Under the pieces are notes generated by a model that worked only from the letters and a program-made list of their open reading frames with translations, was not told the origin of the DNA and made no database searches. From an uncultured Bacteroides sp. (GTDB lineage Bacteria > Bacteroidota > Bacteroidia > Bacteroidales > Bacteroidaceae), in contig NZ_CAJLKP010000020.1 of assembly GCF_905207245.1 (NCBI RefSeq), positions 9,316 to 73,315 of the forward strand: DNA of 64,000 bases, in the 5' to 3' direction. The translations under genes were made by a program, and so were the position numbers. Positions 1-9,864 of the stretch are shown piece by piece; the stretch's first letter is position 1; each line of letters begins with the position of its first letter.

Positions 1-127
1 CGTAAGTAAAGCCGTAGAGCATATCAAGGCAATACCACAGCAACACGAACACGATTAAGAGTTCGGCAAAGAGCCAACCGTTTGCACGACGCTGGTTCCA
101 GATTTGCGTCAGAATGGATTTTATCAT
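1..127 (-). CDS. Type B FtsX/MacB-like permease, N-terminal fragment (cut by window edge)
   Basis: The first 42 residues of another permease; the rest lies left of the window. The start MIKSILTQIWNQRRANGWLF followed by a hydrophobic stretch is the same opening as the other type B permeases here (IWNQRKQNGWIFAEL in the gene at 15945). The start codon is 33 bp after the stop of the preceding type A gene, so it is the B partner of the seventh pair. Function is inferred from the paralogs only. Confidence 0.85.
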   Translation of the reverse strand, partial: MIKSILTQIWNQRRANGWLFAELLIVFVLLWYCLDMLYGFTY

Positions 128-160
128 AAAGAGTTTTATTTAGTTCAGGGTTTCATATTA

Positions 161-1399
161 TTATTCTCCGCTGATGACTTCCGCTATCGGTCGACGAGTA
201 GCATTCCATGCCGGAATGAATACGGACAGCAAATTGAAAAGCAAGCACACACCCACTGCGCTCAGGAGCACCGTAGGACGAAGGAAGAGCCAGATGCTGA
301 CTTCAAAGTTACCTTCCGTGTAGCCACCTGCCAACATCCAGTCTTTGCCCAGCCACAACAGCAGACATGACAACAAGAAGCCCAGCAATGCACCAATGAA
401 CGCCAGCAACATATTCTCAAGAAGCAATTGTCCTATCAAAGTAGAACGGCTGGCACCGTAAGCTTTACGTACTGCAAGTTCGGACAGGCGACGGGACATT
501 TGTGAAGAAATCAATCCGCTGACGTTGATAGCCGGCACAATGAGCAGGATTAATCCCAGAATGATACACGTTACAACAGGGCTCAGAAAATCATCACGGA
601 AGAACTGACGCTCCGTATAAGTGCTCAGGTCAGGAAGCGTTAATTCATATTCAGTAAGCGAAGCATTCAAACGGTCGAGCGAGCTTTCTATCTGCAACTT
701 CATCTCTGCGGGGCTGACATCGGGCTTACACAATACCATCGCTTCAAAACCACCGCGCAAACCTTCACTTCCCCAGTCCGGATCCTTAGTATAGTAGGGT
801 GTCCAGACTTCACCATAGGCAAAGGTGAAAAGCGAACTGACATCTTCGGTGACGCCCACTACACGTTTGGGGTAGAAGCCCACGAAGTAGTTCTTACCCA
901 ACGCTTCTTCCGCCGAACCGAAGGCTTCACGCGCCAGACGTTCAGCGATGACAACCACATCGGCACAAGCATCAAATTCCTGCTGGTCGAAAGGACGGCC
1001 TGCAAGAAAACGAATATCATACAGACGCCAGAAATTCAGATCGACACGTCTTCTTTGGCAACGGCGACCTTTCTCGGGTGAAACCCCGCAATATTCCATA
1101 GGAGAATTCCCCATATAGGTGACCAGTTCCGCGCCGGGCAAATCGCCGAAAACGCGACTGGCAGCCTGATAGGACATACCTGTGTTTGAATTACTATGAT
1201 CGGCCTTGCGGAAGCTGTAGCCATAGGAGGAATAGACCATACGGTCGCGATGCGACTCAGGACGGATATTGGCTGTCTGGATGTCATAGACCATGTAAAC
1301 CACCATGACAAAAGCAATGCTAACTGTTGTACCGATGATGGAAACAGCACTGAAAAAGGGATTTTGCCGTATAAGTGCAAGTATTTGTCTGAAGATCAT
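161..1399 (-). CDS. Type A FtsX/MacB-like ABC permease (pair 7)
   Basis: A 412-residue membrane subunit of a MacB-type exporter without ATPase domain. One membrane helix lies at about residues 17-40, a periplasmic domain runs to about 275, and three C-terminal helices carry the FtsX-like motif ELAVRKAYGAS. It is the shortest and most divergent type A copy. Its periplasmic domain has extra cysteines (YCGVSPEKGRRCQRRR) and its end, PIAEVISGE, departs from the usual xLNxK ending of type A. It lies 26 bp after a type B gene in the same operon. Confidence 0.9.
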   Translation of the reverse strand: MIFRQILALIRQNPFFSAVSIIGTTVSIAFVMVVYMVYDIQTANIRPESHRDRMVYSSYGYSFRKADHSNSNTGMSYQAASRVFGDLPGAELVTYMGNSPMEYCGVSPEKGRRCQRRRVDLNFWRLYDIRFLAGRPFDQQEFDACADVVVIAERLAREAFGSAEEALGKNYFVGFYPKRVVGVTEDVSSLFTFAYGEVWTPYYTKDPDWGSEGLRGGFEAMVLCKPDVSPAEMKLQIESSLDRLNASLTEYELTLPDLSTYTERQFFRDDFLSPVVTCIILGLILLIVPAINVSGLISSQMSRRLSELAVRKAYGASRSTLIGQLLLENMLLAFIGALLGFLLSCLLLWLGKDWMLAGGYTEGNFEVSIWLFLRPTVLLSAVGVCLLFNLLSVFIPAWNATRRPIAEVISGE

Positions 1400-1425
1400 A
1401 AGTATATCGTTTTATGAAAATAATA

Positions 1426-2700
1426 CTACTCGTCGTGCAACGCCTCGGCAGGCTGTAATTGCATGGCTTTATAGGCGGGATACCAGATGCCGACAACAAT
1501 CATCAGCGCCATTAGTAGCCAGGTAAGTACTGCTGCAATCAGGAACCGGTCGACAGTGAACTGCATTTTGCTAATGTCTACCAACTCGGCAATACCCACA
1601 TTGAAAGCAATCAGCAGAGCAGGAATGGCAGCAACCGATAATAGCAACAGCCCCTCACCCATCAGGCGTAAGAACACACCGCGGCGGCTGGAGCCCATCG
1701 CCATGCGCAACGCCACTTCACGGCGCCGGTGTTGTGTACGGAACCAGAAAGTACCGATGACACCCAGAAATATATTCAGCATCAGGAAGAAGAGGATGCA
1801 AAGTTGAGTCTTCACCTCGTTCACATCTTCAAGCTCCCGGACATAACGGATGTCACTGAAAGGAAGCGCATCGAGCAAGTATACATTGCCTATCCGGTAG
1901 AGACGGTCGGCGTCCTCCATCAGCGCATCAATGAAATCATGGTCCGCATCGGGTGAAACGCGCAGGCTGACCTGGACGTAACGCACATTGCCCAAATCAT
2001 TAACAAGAGCATCCCTATTCAGACTACGACCGATAAACGCCCCACCCCACTCACTCGACGTTTCAAAGTGGGAACTACGTACAGGAGCGGCAATGGCGGC
2101 AATGCGCCGATGATAACCACGGTCGGGATAGGTCAAAGAAACTTCCTTGTTGAGCAAGGAACGGGCATCATACATATTCAGTTCAGAATATCTGTCAGTG
2201 ACATTGGAAGTGACAACCAGAGTCTGATCGGAAGTAGCGGCAGCGAGTTTATCCGCATCCCCACCATCAACAGTGTGATAACGGAAAACACGATAGAAAT
2301 CCGGGTCAGACCAAACCTGGTGGGCAGTGACACATATAGTATCCTGTAGATAAAAATATGCTCCACTACTCCCTTCATTATATGGGAAGCAGTTTTGTGA
2401 GACAGTAACACCTTCCACACCGGGACGGTGACGTAAACGTTCAGTAATCTCAAGCAGGGCATCTACATCGTCTTCGGCTGTCAGAGCCGGATCGTATAAT
2501 GCAGATTTAGGAGTCAGGCTATTGAAAGACAGATTGTAGCAATGTTCCGTATCGAACCCCATCGGAGCGTGATAGACACGTGCAGTGACCGTAACCCAGT
2601 CAACAATATACCACAGCACTGCAAAAACCAACAGTAACTCTACGAGCAGGAAAAGATTGCTCCGCCATTCATTCTTTATTTGTGTCAGCAAGTTCTTCAT
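1426..2700 (-). CDS. Type B FtsX/MacB-like ABC permease (pair 6)
   Basis: 424 residues. An N-terminal helix (about 17-38) is followed by a periplasmic core that opens with the type B signature GFDTEHCYNL and three C-terminal helices. The cytoplasmic loop has RRREVALRMAMGSS and the downstream helix starts EGLLLL, as in all type B copies. It ends QPAEALHDE, the classical MacB/FtsX C-terminal motif. Only 2 bp separate it from the upstream type A stop, so translational coupling with that partner is likely. The exported substrate cannot be read from the sequence. Confidence 0.9.
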   Translation of the reverse strand: MKNLLTQIKNEWRSNLFLLVELLLVFAVLWYIVDWVTVTARVYHAPMGFDTEHCYNLSFNSLTPKSALYDPALTAEDDVDALLEITERLRHRPGVEGVTVSQNCFPYNEGSSGAYFYLQDTICVTAHQVWSDPDFYRVFRYHTVDGGDADKLAAATSDQTLVVTSNVTDRYSELNMYDARSLLNKEVSLTYPDRGYHRRIAAIAAPVRSSHFETSSEWGGAFIGRSLNRDALVNDLGNVRYVQVSLRVSPDADHDFIDALMEDADRLYRIGNVYLLDALPFSDIRYVRELEDVNEVKTQLCILFFLMLNIFLGVIGTFWFRTQHRRREVALRMAMGSSRRGVFLRLMGEGLLLLSVAAIPALLIAFNVGIAELVDISKMQFTVDRFLIAAVLTWLLMALMIVVGIWYPAYKAMQLQPAEALHDE

Positions 2701-2702
2701 AT

Positions 2703-3983
2703 CTATCTTTGATTAATAGCGTCAGTAATATTCATCCGTGAAGCACGCCATGCAGGAATACCTGCGGAAAGTATATTCATCAGAAGGCAGAATGCAAATG
2801 CTGCAATAAAAGCCCACGGTGACAGCAACATCCCCGGTGTCAGTGCAGTCTCGCCACTCAGGGAGGCGTTCATCGAATTACTGAAAAGGAAACCGTTCAG
2901 CACAAAAGTAGCCACGTAACTCAGTGCCAAGCCAACAATACCTGCCAGCAACGTCAACACCAGATTCTCAAAAAAGACCTGACGCATCAATTCGCCGCCT
3001 GTAGCGCCGAAAGCCTTACGCACTCCAATTTCAGCCATACGGCGACGCATGCGCGAAAGAGTCATACCGGACAGGTTAATCGCCGGAACAAGAAGCAGAA
3101 TGATAACAACAATAGCATAACGCAGCATCACTCCCGAAACATCAGGTTCTGCATACCAACGGCGATAAAGATAAGCCAGTTGCGTATCGGGCTGTCCGCG
3201 ATAAAAGACTTCGACATCTTGCAATCCGTCATTATACTTTTTACGCAATAACTCCGTTTCTTCACGAATCGCATCAAAGTCCGCAGATGAACGGGCAAGG
3301 ATAATGGCATGCATGGGTCCCATTGTATCATTCTGCCAAGACATAGCTTCCGCACCCGCAGCAGTATAAGGCACCCATATCTGTGCATAAGCAGCCGTAG
3401 CAAGCATAGAGACATCAGCAACCACTCCGGCAACGGTATAGTCGACATAATTCAATTGCACAGTACGCCCCACTGCATCGGTAGTACCAAACAGCCTGCG
3501 GGCAGTGGTGGCATCCAGTACAGCACGCGGTAATCCGGCATCACAGTCAGCCTTGGTAAACGGCGCGCCACTCAGGAAACGAAAACTGAAAATCGTCCAG
3601 AATGATTCATCGGTTTGCACCATATCTGCCGTTGCCTTCGGTCCAGAAGGGACAGAAGCACGAACTTTATCAACACCACTGGCCAAAGTTACAGCTTCGG
3701 GCGTGGTCAATGCACGGAAACATTCGCGACCCGTACGCACGGACATGGAAGAATTAGCGGACTCATTATCTGATTTGCCTTTTTGTTTCACAGACATATA
3801 AGGAACATAAAGTGTACGTGAGCGATTCACTTCAGGTTCACAATCCACGAGCCGCACCTGGAAAGTAATGACAAGCACCATAATCATGCAGATTGCCATT
3901 GCCGTACCTAACACAGACACCCAGGTAATGATAGGGTTCTCGCGCAAATGGTAGAATGCCTGAAGAAAATAGAGTCGTATCAT
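2703..3983 (-). CDS. Type A FtsX/MacB-like ABC permease (pair 6)
   Basis: 426 residues. Helix 1 is at about 18-42, then a periplasmic MacB-core-like domain of about 240 residues, then helices near 286-308, 338-368 and 388-412. The loop motif AEIGVRKAFGATGGELMRQV and the EN at the start of the next helix are typical of type A. The C-terminus is IPAWRASRMNITDAINQR. It is close in sequence to the type A copy at 5279, which suggests pairs 5 and 6 arose by recent local duplication. Confidence 0.92.
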   Translation of the reverse strand: MIRLYFLQAFYHLRENPIITWVSVLGTAMAICMIMVLVITFQVRLVDCEPEVNRSRTLYVPYMSVKQKGKSDNESANSSMSVRTGRECFRALTTPEAVTLASGVDKVRASVPSGPKATADMVQTDESFWTIFSFRFLSGAPFTKADCDAGLPRAVLDATTARRLFGTTDAVGRTVQLNYVDYTVAGVVADVSMLATAAYAQIWVPYTAAGAEAMSWQNDTMGPMHAIILARSSADFDAIREETELLRKKYNDGLQDVEVFYRGQPDTQLAYLYRRWYAEPDVSGVMLRYAIVVIILLLVPAINLSGMTLSRMRRRMAEIGVRKAFGATGGELMRQVFFENLVLTLLAGIVGLALSYVATFVLNGFLFSNSMNASLSGETALTPGMLLSPWAFIAAFAFCLLMNILSAGIPAWRASRMNITDAINQR

Positions 3984-4006
3984 AATATTTCGTTTTATCT
4001 TAAAAC

Positions 4007-5245
4007 TTATTCGTCATGCAAGGCTTCAGCCGGCTGTACCTTCATTGCCTTGCGTGCCGGAATACCGATGCCGATGGTAATCATCACTGCCATCAATACA
4101 AAACTAATACCCGCACAGAGCAATAACCGATCCCATTCCAGCGTCGTACCGTTACGCCACGAATTCAATTCCATGTGTGCCAGATTCCAATCAATAACCA
4201 GAGCAATAGGCGTAACAACCGCCAACAGCAACAAGCCTTCACTAAGTAGTCGGCTGAAGATGGCACGATCTGTTGCCCCGTGCGCTTTATGCAATGCAAT
4301 CTCCGAACGGCGTTGCTGCGTACGGAACCAGAATGTTCCAAGCAAACCGAGGAAGATATTCAGCAGCAGAAATCCCATACCCATCACATAGTTGCGGATA
4401 TTATTGGTCCATGCCTGCTGGAAATTGCGGCGTATATCGTGGAAGGAACGAATTTCCGAAATAAAGAGATTACCTACACGGAACTGGCTTTCGCTATCTT
4501 TCTTTAATTTCGTAATAAAATCGTCATCCTGCCCTTCGCGGACACGGACACAAAGTTCCAGACCTACATAGTAGAAGGACTGCTTAGCCAGGAAGCAATA
4601 GGAATAACGAGCTTGGTCGTAGTCATGATAGCGTACATCCTGCAAGGCAGCTCCCAGTTGATACGTTTTGGTCGTATCACCGAAAAGTTGAAAACGCTTA
4701 CCTACAAACTCCGTCAGCTTACGGTCGTACTTTCTATAAAGGTTATCAGAAGCCAGAAACTCACCTCGTTCCAACATCTCCGCCAATTGTTCGGGTGTTT
4801 CACCACGTGTACCCTGATAACGGAAAACACGCACAAAGTCCGGAGTAACCATTCTACGGATAGTCCATCCGGGTGACTGAAGCGTATCATAACGCACCTC
4901 CCCACTACTATTGCTTCCATTATAAGGATAGGAGTTTTGCGAAAGGCTGACAGCTTCCACCTCCGGACGGCGGCGTAAGCGCTCTACCAATTCAGCAATA
5001 TCCGCATGTGTGTCATCCCTACTCTTATCAGGCGTATAATCGGGACTCTTCGGTGTCAGTTCACCCAATTCAATGAGATAGCAATGCTCTATGTTGAAGC
5101 CTCGCGGTTCCAGGTAAGTGGCAGCGCGGGTATAAAGGTAGTCCACTACATACCACATCACTACGCTCACCACCAGCAGCTCCAACGCCAACCATAGGTT
5201 CGAGAGCCATTCATTCTTTATCTGTGTAAGAAGTTTCTTAGTCAT
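4007..5245 (-). CDS. Type B FtsX/MacB-like ABC permease (pair 5)
   Basis: 412 residues with the type B layout. The N-terminus LLTQIKNEWLSNLWLALELL nearly repeats that of the gene at 1426, so these two type B copies are close paralogs. The loop carries RRSEIALHKAHGAT and the protein ends QPAEALHDE. It follows its type A partner after 33 bp. That gap holds a short direct repeat (AGTGATTAATG twice, at about 5252 and 5273). Confidence 0.91.
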   Translation of the reverse strand: MTKKLLTQIKNEWLSNLWLALELLVVSVVMWYVVDYLYTRAATYLEPRGFNIEHCYLIELGELTPKSPDYTPDKSRDDTHADIAELVERLRRRPEVEAVSLSQNSYPYNGSNSSGEVRYDTLQSPGWTIRRMVTPDFVRVFRYQGTRGETPEQLAEMLERGEFLASDNLYRKYDRKLTEFVGKRFQLFGDTTKTYQLGAALQDVRYHDYDQARYSYCFLAKQSFYYVGLELCVRVREGQDDDFITKLKKDSESQFRVGNLFISEIRSFHDIRRNFQQAWTNNIRNYVMGMGFLLLNIFLGLLGTFWFRTQQRRSEIALHKAHGATDRAIFSRLLSEGLLLLAVVTPIALVIDWNLAHMELNSWRNGTTLEWDRLLLCAGISFVLMAVMITIGIGIPARKAMKVQPAEALHDE

Positions 5246-5278
5246 TTCTTTCAGTGATTAATGTTTAGTGATGAGTGA

Positions 5279-6571
5279 TTAATGCAGGCGTCCGCCTAAT
5301 GCATTTACAATTCCTACTCTCGATGCACGCCATGCCGGAATACCTGAACTCAATAAGTTCAGTATAAAACAGAACAACAATGCCCAGCCAAAAGTGGAAG
5401 CATGTAACAATATGCTGGTATCTACTGCCGGAGGACTGAGTGTCTGACTGAACTCCTGCGCAAACAATAATGTATTACCCAAATAAGCAAATGCCACACT
5501 GAGCAATAGTCCCAGTACACCGGCCATCAGGGTCACTACAAGATTCTCAGCAATGATTTGTCCCATCAGTTCCAGCCGTGTACTGCCAAATGCACGGCGC
5601 ACACCTATTTCAGCCACGCGCTGACGGAGGCGGCTCTGTGTCATACTACTCAGATTGATGGCAGGCACTATCAGCAGGATAACAAAGATTATCAGTCTTT
5701 GCCTGCGTGCCTGGTCCACGTCCGGTTCCAGATTGGCAGCAAAGGCTATTGCACTTTTCTCCTGGTCGTAGGGGCGGTTACGATAAATCAACTCGTAACC
5801 ATCGGCACCAATCAATACATTATATTCCTGCCTGCGCCGCTCGGCTTCCTCGCGGATCGCATCGAAGTCATCGCGGTCATGTGCCAGGATAGTACAACTC
5901 ATCATGCCCATGTGGTCATCACTCCATGTATCTTTCGTTATCTCTGTTGAGGTATAAGGCACCCATACCTGTCCGTATGCAGATGTGGCCAACGTGGAAA
6001 CATCCTGCACTACTCCCACTACCTTATAGGGTGCATGGTTTAGCAGAAATTCACGTCCTTCAACATCCGTACTTTGAAACAGCTTCTTTGCCACACTTTC
6101 CGTGATAACCGCCACCGGCAATCCGGCATCGAACGTTGCCTTATCATAAGGCTTCCCACCGGTAAACGAAAAATCGAACACGCGCCAGAAAATATCATCC
6201 GTCTGCAACAGGTCGATACCTATGGAAGGTTGTCCCGGAAGGTTGACCGGAGTGGAGATCACCATACAAGTATAAATAGTCACCGCTTCAGGTGTCTTCA
6301 GAGTCTGGAAACACTCGCGCGCAGTCTTTGCACTCATAGGTCCGTTACTGCTTCCGCCCCCCCAATTTTGGTTTGTAATACTCATATAACGCACATGCAG
6401 AAAGCGGTCACGGTTATTTTCAGGAGCAAAAGGCGCTACCTTCACTTGTTGCATCATCACCACCAACATAATGAGGAAGATGGCAAGTGCCGTACCAGCT
6501 ATGCTGACAGCACTGATTATCGGCTGTTGCCGTAGCTGCGCCCATGCTTGCGTAAAATATTGCTTAATCAT
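5279..6571 (-). CDS. Type A FtsX/MacB-like ABC permease (pair 5)
   Basis: 430 residues with one N-terminal helix, a periplasmic domain and three C-terminal helices. The type A loop reads AEIGVRRAFGSTRLELMGQI followed by AENLVVT. The periplasmic domain begins with a Gly/Asn/Ser-rich stretch (NQNWGGGSSNG, about residues 68-78). The C-terminus GIVNALGGRLH is longer than in the paralogs. It is the first gene after the DUF2807 gene (31 bp gap) in the same transcription unit. Confidence 0.91.
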   Translation of the reverse strand: MIKQYFTQAWAQLRQQPIISAVSIAGTALAIFLIMLVVMMQQVKVAPFAPENNRDRFLHVRYMSITNQNWGGGSSNGPMSAKTARECFQTLKTPEAVTIYTCMVISTPVNLPGQPSIGIDLLQTDDIFWRVFDFSFTGGKPYDKATFDAGLPVAVITESVAKKLFQSTDVEGREFLLNHAPYKVVGVVQDVSTLATSAYGQVWVPYTSTEITKDTWSDDHMGMMSCTILAHDRDDFDAIREEAERRRQEYNVLIGADGYELIYRNRPYDQEKSAIAFAANLEPDVDQARRQRLIIFVILLIVPAINLSSMTQSRLRQRVAEIGVRRAFGSTRLELMGQIIAENLVVTLMAGVLGLLLSVAFAYLGNTLLFAQEFSQTLSPPAVDTSILLHASTFGWALLFCFILNLLSSGIPAWRASRVGIVNALGGRLH

Positions 6572-6602
6572 ATTATTTGCTTACAGTTTACAATGACCAT
6601 TG

Positions 6603-7235
6603 TCACTCTCCTACTTTCAGGTTACGTGTATTCACACCACCGATACCCCCTTTTGAAATATCGGCTTGTCCGGCACGTCCGCTCAATGTAACACTACCTA
6701 CACCTTCCATACTGGCACGCAAACGGTCACAATTCACATGAATATCAGCCTTGCCTACGCCTTCCATCTTTACTACAAGTGAATTGCACGTCAGATCTTC
6801 CACATTTACCTTGCCTACGCCTTCTATCTCAAACTTCACATCATCCAGTTTCAGAGCTTCATTGCAATTGAATGAACCGACACCACTGAATTTCACACTT
6901 TTCAGGTCGGGAGCAGTCAGGTAGATATTCACGCCTTTATTGCGATTGTTGTTACCATCCTTTTTATTTTTGAAACCGATAATGAGACAGTCATTCTTTA
7001 CTTCTGTAGTCGTGGTGATGACATATTCTTCCCTTCCTTCTATTTTCAAAGAATAGTTATTGCCCTGCGTGAAGTACACTGTTGCTACGGACGTCACCTC
7101 AACAGAAGAGAAAGCCTCCACTTTACGAATTTCGCTAACCTGCGGGTCCTTTTCGTTAGCTGCATAAACTGTGCCGGCTACTGCGGCAAATAATAAACTC
7201 AGAGTTATAAATAAAGCCTTCATAATCTTTCTCAT
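6603..7235 (-). CDS. DUF2807 (GIN domain) secreted protein
   Basis: 210 residues from the chosen start MRKIMKALFITL. An ATG six codons upstream and MKALF at 7223 are alternatives. A signal peptide ends near VYAAN. The rest is a right-handed-repeat-like domain with the recurring motif EGVGKxxV/GVGSVTLSG, typical of the DUF2807 head-domain family found in secreted or lipoprotein Bacteroidetes proteins. That family binds no known ligand that I can name. It is the only non-transport gene inside the permease operon, 26 bp after a type B gene and 31 bp before a type A gene. It may be a periplasmic or surface partner or a cargo of the exporter; that is inference. Confidence 0.85.
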   Translation of the reverse strand: MRKIMKALFITLSLLFAAVAGTVYAANEKDPQVSEIRKVEAFSSVEVTSVATVYFTQGNNYSLKIEGREEYVITTTTEVKNDCLIIGFKNKKDGNNNRNKGVNIYLTAPDLKSVKFSGVGSFNCNEALKLDDVKFEIEGVGKVNVEDLTCNSLVVKMEGVGKADIHVNCDRLRASMEGVGSVTLSGRAGQADISKGGIGGVNTRNLKVGE

Positions 7236-7261
7236 ATTAATGATTAATACCAATTTATTTC

Positions 7262-8524
7262 TTATTCTTCATGTAATGCTTCGGCCGGCTGTATCTTCAT
7301 CGCCTGCCGTGCCGGAAACCAAATACCAATCGTTACCATCAAAGCTACCAGCAGCCATGCTCCAAAAGAACCGAGCAGAAAGCGCAGGAAACTCCACTCT
7401 ACAGGCCATGTGGAAATCAGTTCCGACCGTCCGACGGTAAACTCCGCTATACCTATATTATAGCAAATAATCATTGCGGGCAACGTTACCAATGCAAGCA
7501 GCAACAGTCCCTCGCCCATCAGCAGGCGAAATACCTGATTCTTTGTGCTACCCATAGCCAAGCGCAAAGCTATTTCACCACGGCGACGACGGGTACGGAA
7601 CCAGAACGTTCCAATCAATCCCAGGAATACATTTACCAACAGGAAAAGCACTACAATTGCCTGGCTGTTCACCTTGTCCGTATCTCCGCACATGACTTCA
7701 AACTGCAACTGCTGTTCAGTATAAGGCACGGCATCGGCCACAAACAAATCGTCTACGTCCAGTCGCGGTGCAATCTCACGGACGAACTTCGCACGGTAGT
7801 CCGGGCCATCGGCAGCAGCTTTCACACGAAAAACGATTTGCGCCCAATTGTCGGCAAACCGCGTTTTAATCAGGTTTTCGTCCAGACGAAAGAAAAACCA
7901 CGAGGCATCGCTTCCGTAACGATAGCTGCGGAAGGCTTCTATCTTTCCACCTTGCGTGACGACTGACGTGGTATCGCCATAGTAACTCAGCGGTGTATCC
8001 AGTGAGAAGGTCGGCATTCTCTTCTTGAAACGGTCCACAGCTGCCTGGCTCAGCATCACGTTGTTCTCCCCCGCAGGAGTCTTGGCAAAGGGGCGTTGCG
8101 GGTCGTCACTCATGCGGAAGACGTCGATATATCCGCCGGTAGTCAGGATAATGCGTGCATTCACTCCGATGGTGTCCTGCGCGGCCAGTGAGTTGTCGCT
8201 ATTGTTTCCGCTCATCGGCAGGCTCCAGTAGCACAAGGCGGCCGCCTCAACGCTGGGTTCCTGCTCTAATTTCTGCAATGCACGCAGGTATCTGTCAGCA
8301 TTCGTCAGGGTAGTGTCACTGGTGGCACCTCCTATAATTGTGGTAAGCTGGTAAACGTGGTCTATATTGTAGCCTAAAGGGCGGTAGAAAGTATACTTGA
8401 GGCAACCCAGCGAGTCGCAAAGGAACCACATCACGACAAACACCAGAAAGAGTTCAGCCAGCACCCAGCCGTTGCTGCGCAGGCGCGACCAAATCATGCG
8501 TAAATTATGTAATATGAATTTCAT
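7262..8524 (-). CDS. Type B FtsX/MacB-like ABC permease (pair 4)
   Basis: 420 residues. The helix 1 region RSNGWVLAELFLVFVVMWFL is followed by GYNIDHVYQLTT, the type B entry to the periplasmic domain. The C-terminal half has RRGEIALRLAMGSTKNQ, MGEGLLLL and the ending QPAEALHEE. It is the partner of the type A gene 14 bp upstream and the last gene before the DUF2807 insertion. Confidence 0.91.
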   Translation of the reverse strand: MKFILHNLRMIWSRLRSNGWVLAELFLVFVVMWFLCDSLGCLKYTFYRPLGYNIDHVYQLTTIIGGATSDTTLTNADRYLRALQKLEQEPSVEAAALCYWSLPMSGNNSDNSLAAQDTIGVNARIILTTGGYIDVFRMSDDPQRPFAKTPAGENNVMLSQAAVDRFKKRMPTFSLDTPLSYYGDTTSVVTQGGKIEAFRSYRYGSDASWFFFRLDENLIKTRFADNWAQIVFRVKAAADGPDYRAKFVREIAPRLDVDDLFVADAVPYTEQQLQFEVMCGDTDKVNSQAIVVLFLLVNVFLGLIGTFWFRTRRRRGEIALRLAMGSTKNQVFRLLMGEGLLLLALVTLPAMIICYNIGIAEFTVGRSELISTWPVEWSFLRFLLGSFGAWLLVALMVTIGIWFPARQAMKIQPAEALHEE

Positions 8525-8538
8525 ACGGTCTCCTTTTC

Positions 8539-9816
8539 TTATTTATCGTTCAATGCGTCCACAATCGTGCGACGGGTAGCAAGCCAGGCAGGCAAGCCCG
8601 CACTCAGCAGATTAATCACCAGGCAGAAAGCAAATGCCAGGACAAACACCGCCGGACTGAACAATGCGTCCATGCTCAGGCTGAAATCGCCCGCCGTACC
8701 AATGTTATCGCTGTTGGTAAACAACCACGTACGCATGGCATAAACAGCAAGGTAGCTGAATATCAAACCTACCACACCTCCTATCAATGTCAATACCAGA
8801 TTCTCATTCAATATCTGACGGATAAGTGTACCATCCGTAGCTCCAAAAGCTTTGCGAACACCTAACTCACTGACACGTTGTTGCATGCGACTATTACTCA
8901 GCCCACACAGATTGAGCGAGGGCACCAGCAGGATAATGAACAGGGCGATTCCGTATTGCAGATAAAGCATCGGTAAGTTAGGTCCTATATTGGACCATAC
9001 GTGGTTTACGTGCGCTACAATATTATCGGGTTGCTCCATAATGTCTATCTGCCTCTGCTCCAAACCGGCATTGACGTCTTTCACCCGTTTCTCGACTCCT
9101 TGTCTGATAGCTGGGAAATCATCAGGAGTACGCGCCAATACAGCAATAGTTCTGTTTCCGTTATAGCTCCACCAACCGGTCACGTTCAGTTCATTGGAAT
9201 GGTACATGCTCCATACCTGCGCATAAGCATCCTTAGCCGTAACCGAAATATCTTTCACAACCCCGATGACGCGTACCACCTCCCTGTTCAACAACATCTG
9301 CCGTCCCGCCGCCTCCGTCGTTCCAAATAGCTTACGGGCAACAGAAGCGGAAATAACGACAGACATCATCTCTCCTCCCCGTTCCGCCTCCGTGAAACTT
9401 CTTCCATCAAGAAACTGTAGTTTGAAGATTTTCCAGAAATCGGGATCAGTACTCATGGCATCCACTTTCAAACGGTTGTTCCCATCAGTCAGAGATACCA
9501 GTGCCACATCTGCTGTACTGAAAGCCGTACAGGCTTCCACTTCCGGAAGCGGCTGTATACACTCCTTCATAAATGCAGCCGAAGGCTTGCCAAAGTTGTT
9601 CCAATCCTTATTCTCCTTTCCCTGTACATGCATAGCAGAGAAATAAAGACAACGGCTCCGGTTCACTTCCGGTTCCAGATCGGCATATTTCGTTTGCCAG
9701 GTAATCACGATAGCCATAATCATGGTAATGGCGAAAGCCGTACCTAATATGGATATAGTGCTCAATAACGGATTCTGCTTCAGAATCGTAAAGGCCTGAC
9801 GAATCGTTTGCATCAT
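8539..9816 (-). CDS. Type A FtsX/MacB-like ABC permease (pair 4)
   Basis: 425 residues and the first permease after the ATPase gene (48 bp gap). Helix 1 is at about 18-42. The periplasmic domain contains the LDGRSFTEAE segment that matches LSGAPFTKAD and TGGKPYDKAT in other type A copies. The loop is SELGVRKAFGATDGTLIRQI, and the protein ends RRTIVDALNDK. Its position directly behind the ATPase suggests this pair could be the ancestral core of the second unit. Confidence 0.92.
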   Translation of the reverse strand: MMQTIRQAFTILKQNPLLSTISILGTAFAITMIMAIVITWQTKYADLEPEVNRSRCLYFSAMHVQGKENKDWNNFGKPSAAFMKECIQPLPEVEACTAFSTADVALVSLTDGNNRLKVDAMSTDPDFWKIFKLQFLDGRSFTEAERGGEMMSVVISASVARKLFGTTEAAGRQMLLNREVVRVIGVVKDISVTAKDAYAQVWSMYHSNELNVTGWWSYNGNRTIAVLARTPDDFPAIRQGVEKRVKDVNAGLEQRQIDIMEQPDNIVAHVNHVWSNIGPNLPMLYLQYGIALFIILLVPSLNLCGLSNSRMQQRVSELGVRKAFGATDGTLIRQILNENLVLTLIGGVVGLIFSYLAVYAMRTWLFTNSDNIGTAGDFSLSMDALFSPAVFVLAFAFCLVINLLSAGLPAWLATRRTIVDALNDK

Positions 9817-9864
9817 TATATCCTTCCTTTCATTCTTTCATTTTTCATTCTTCCATTTGCTCCG

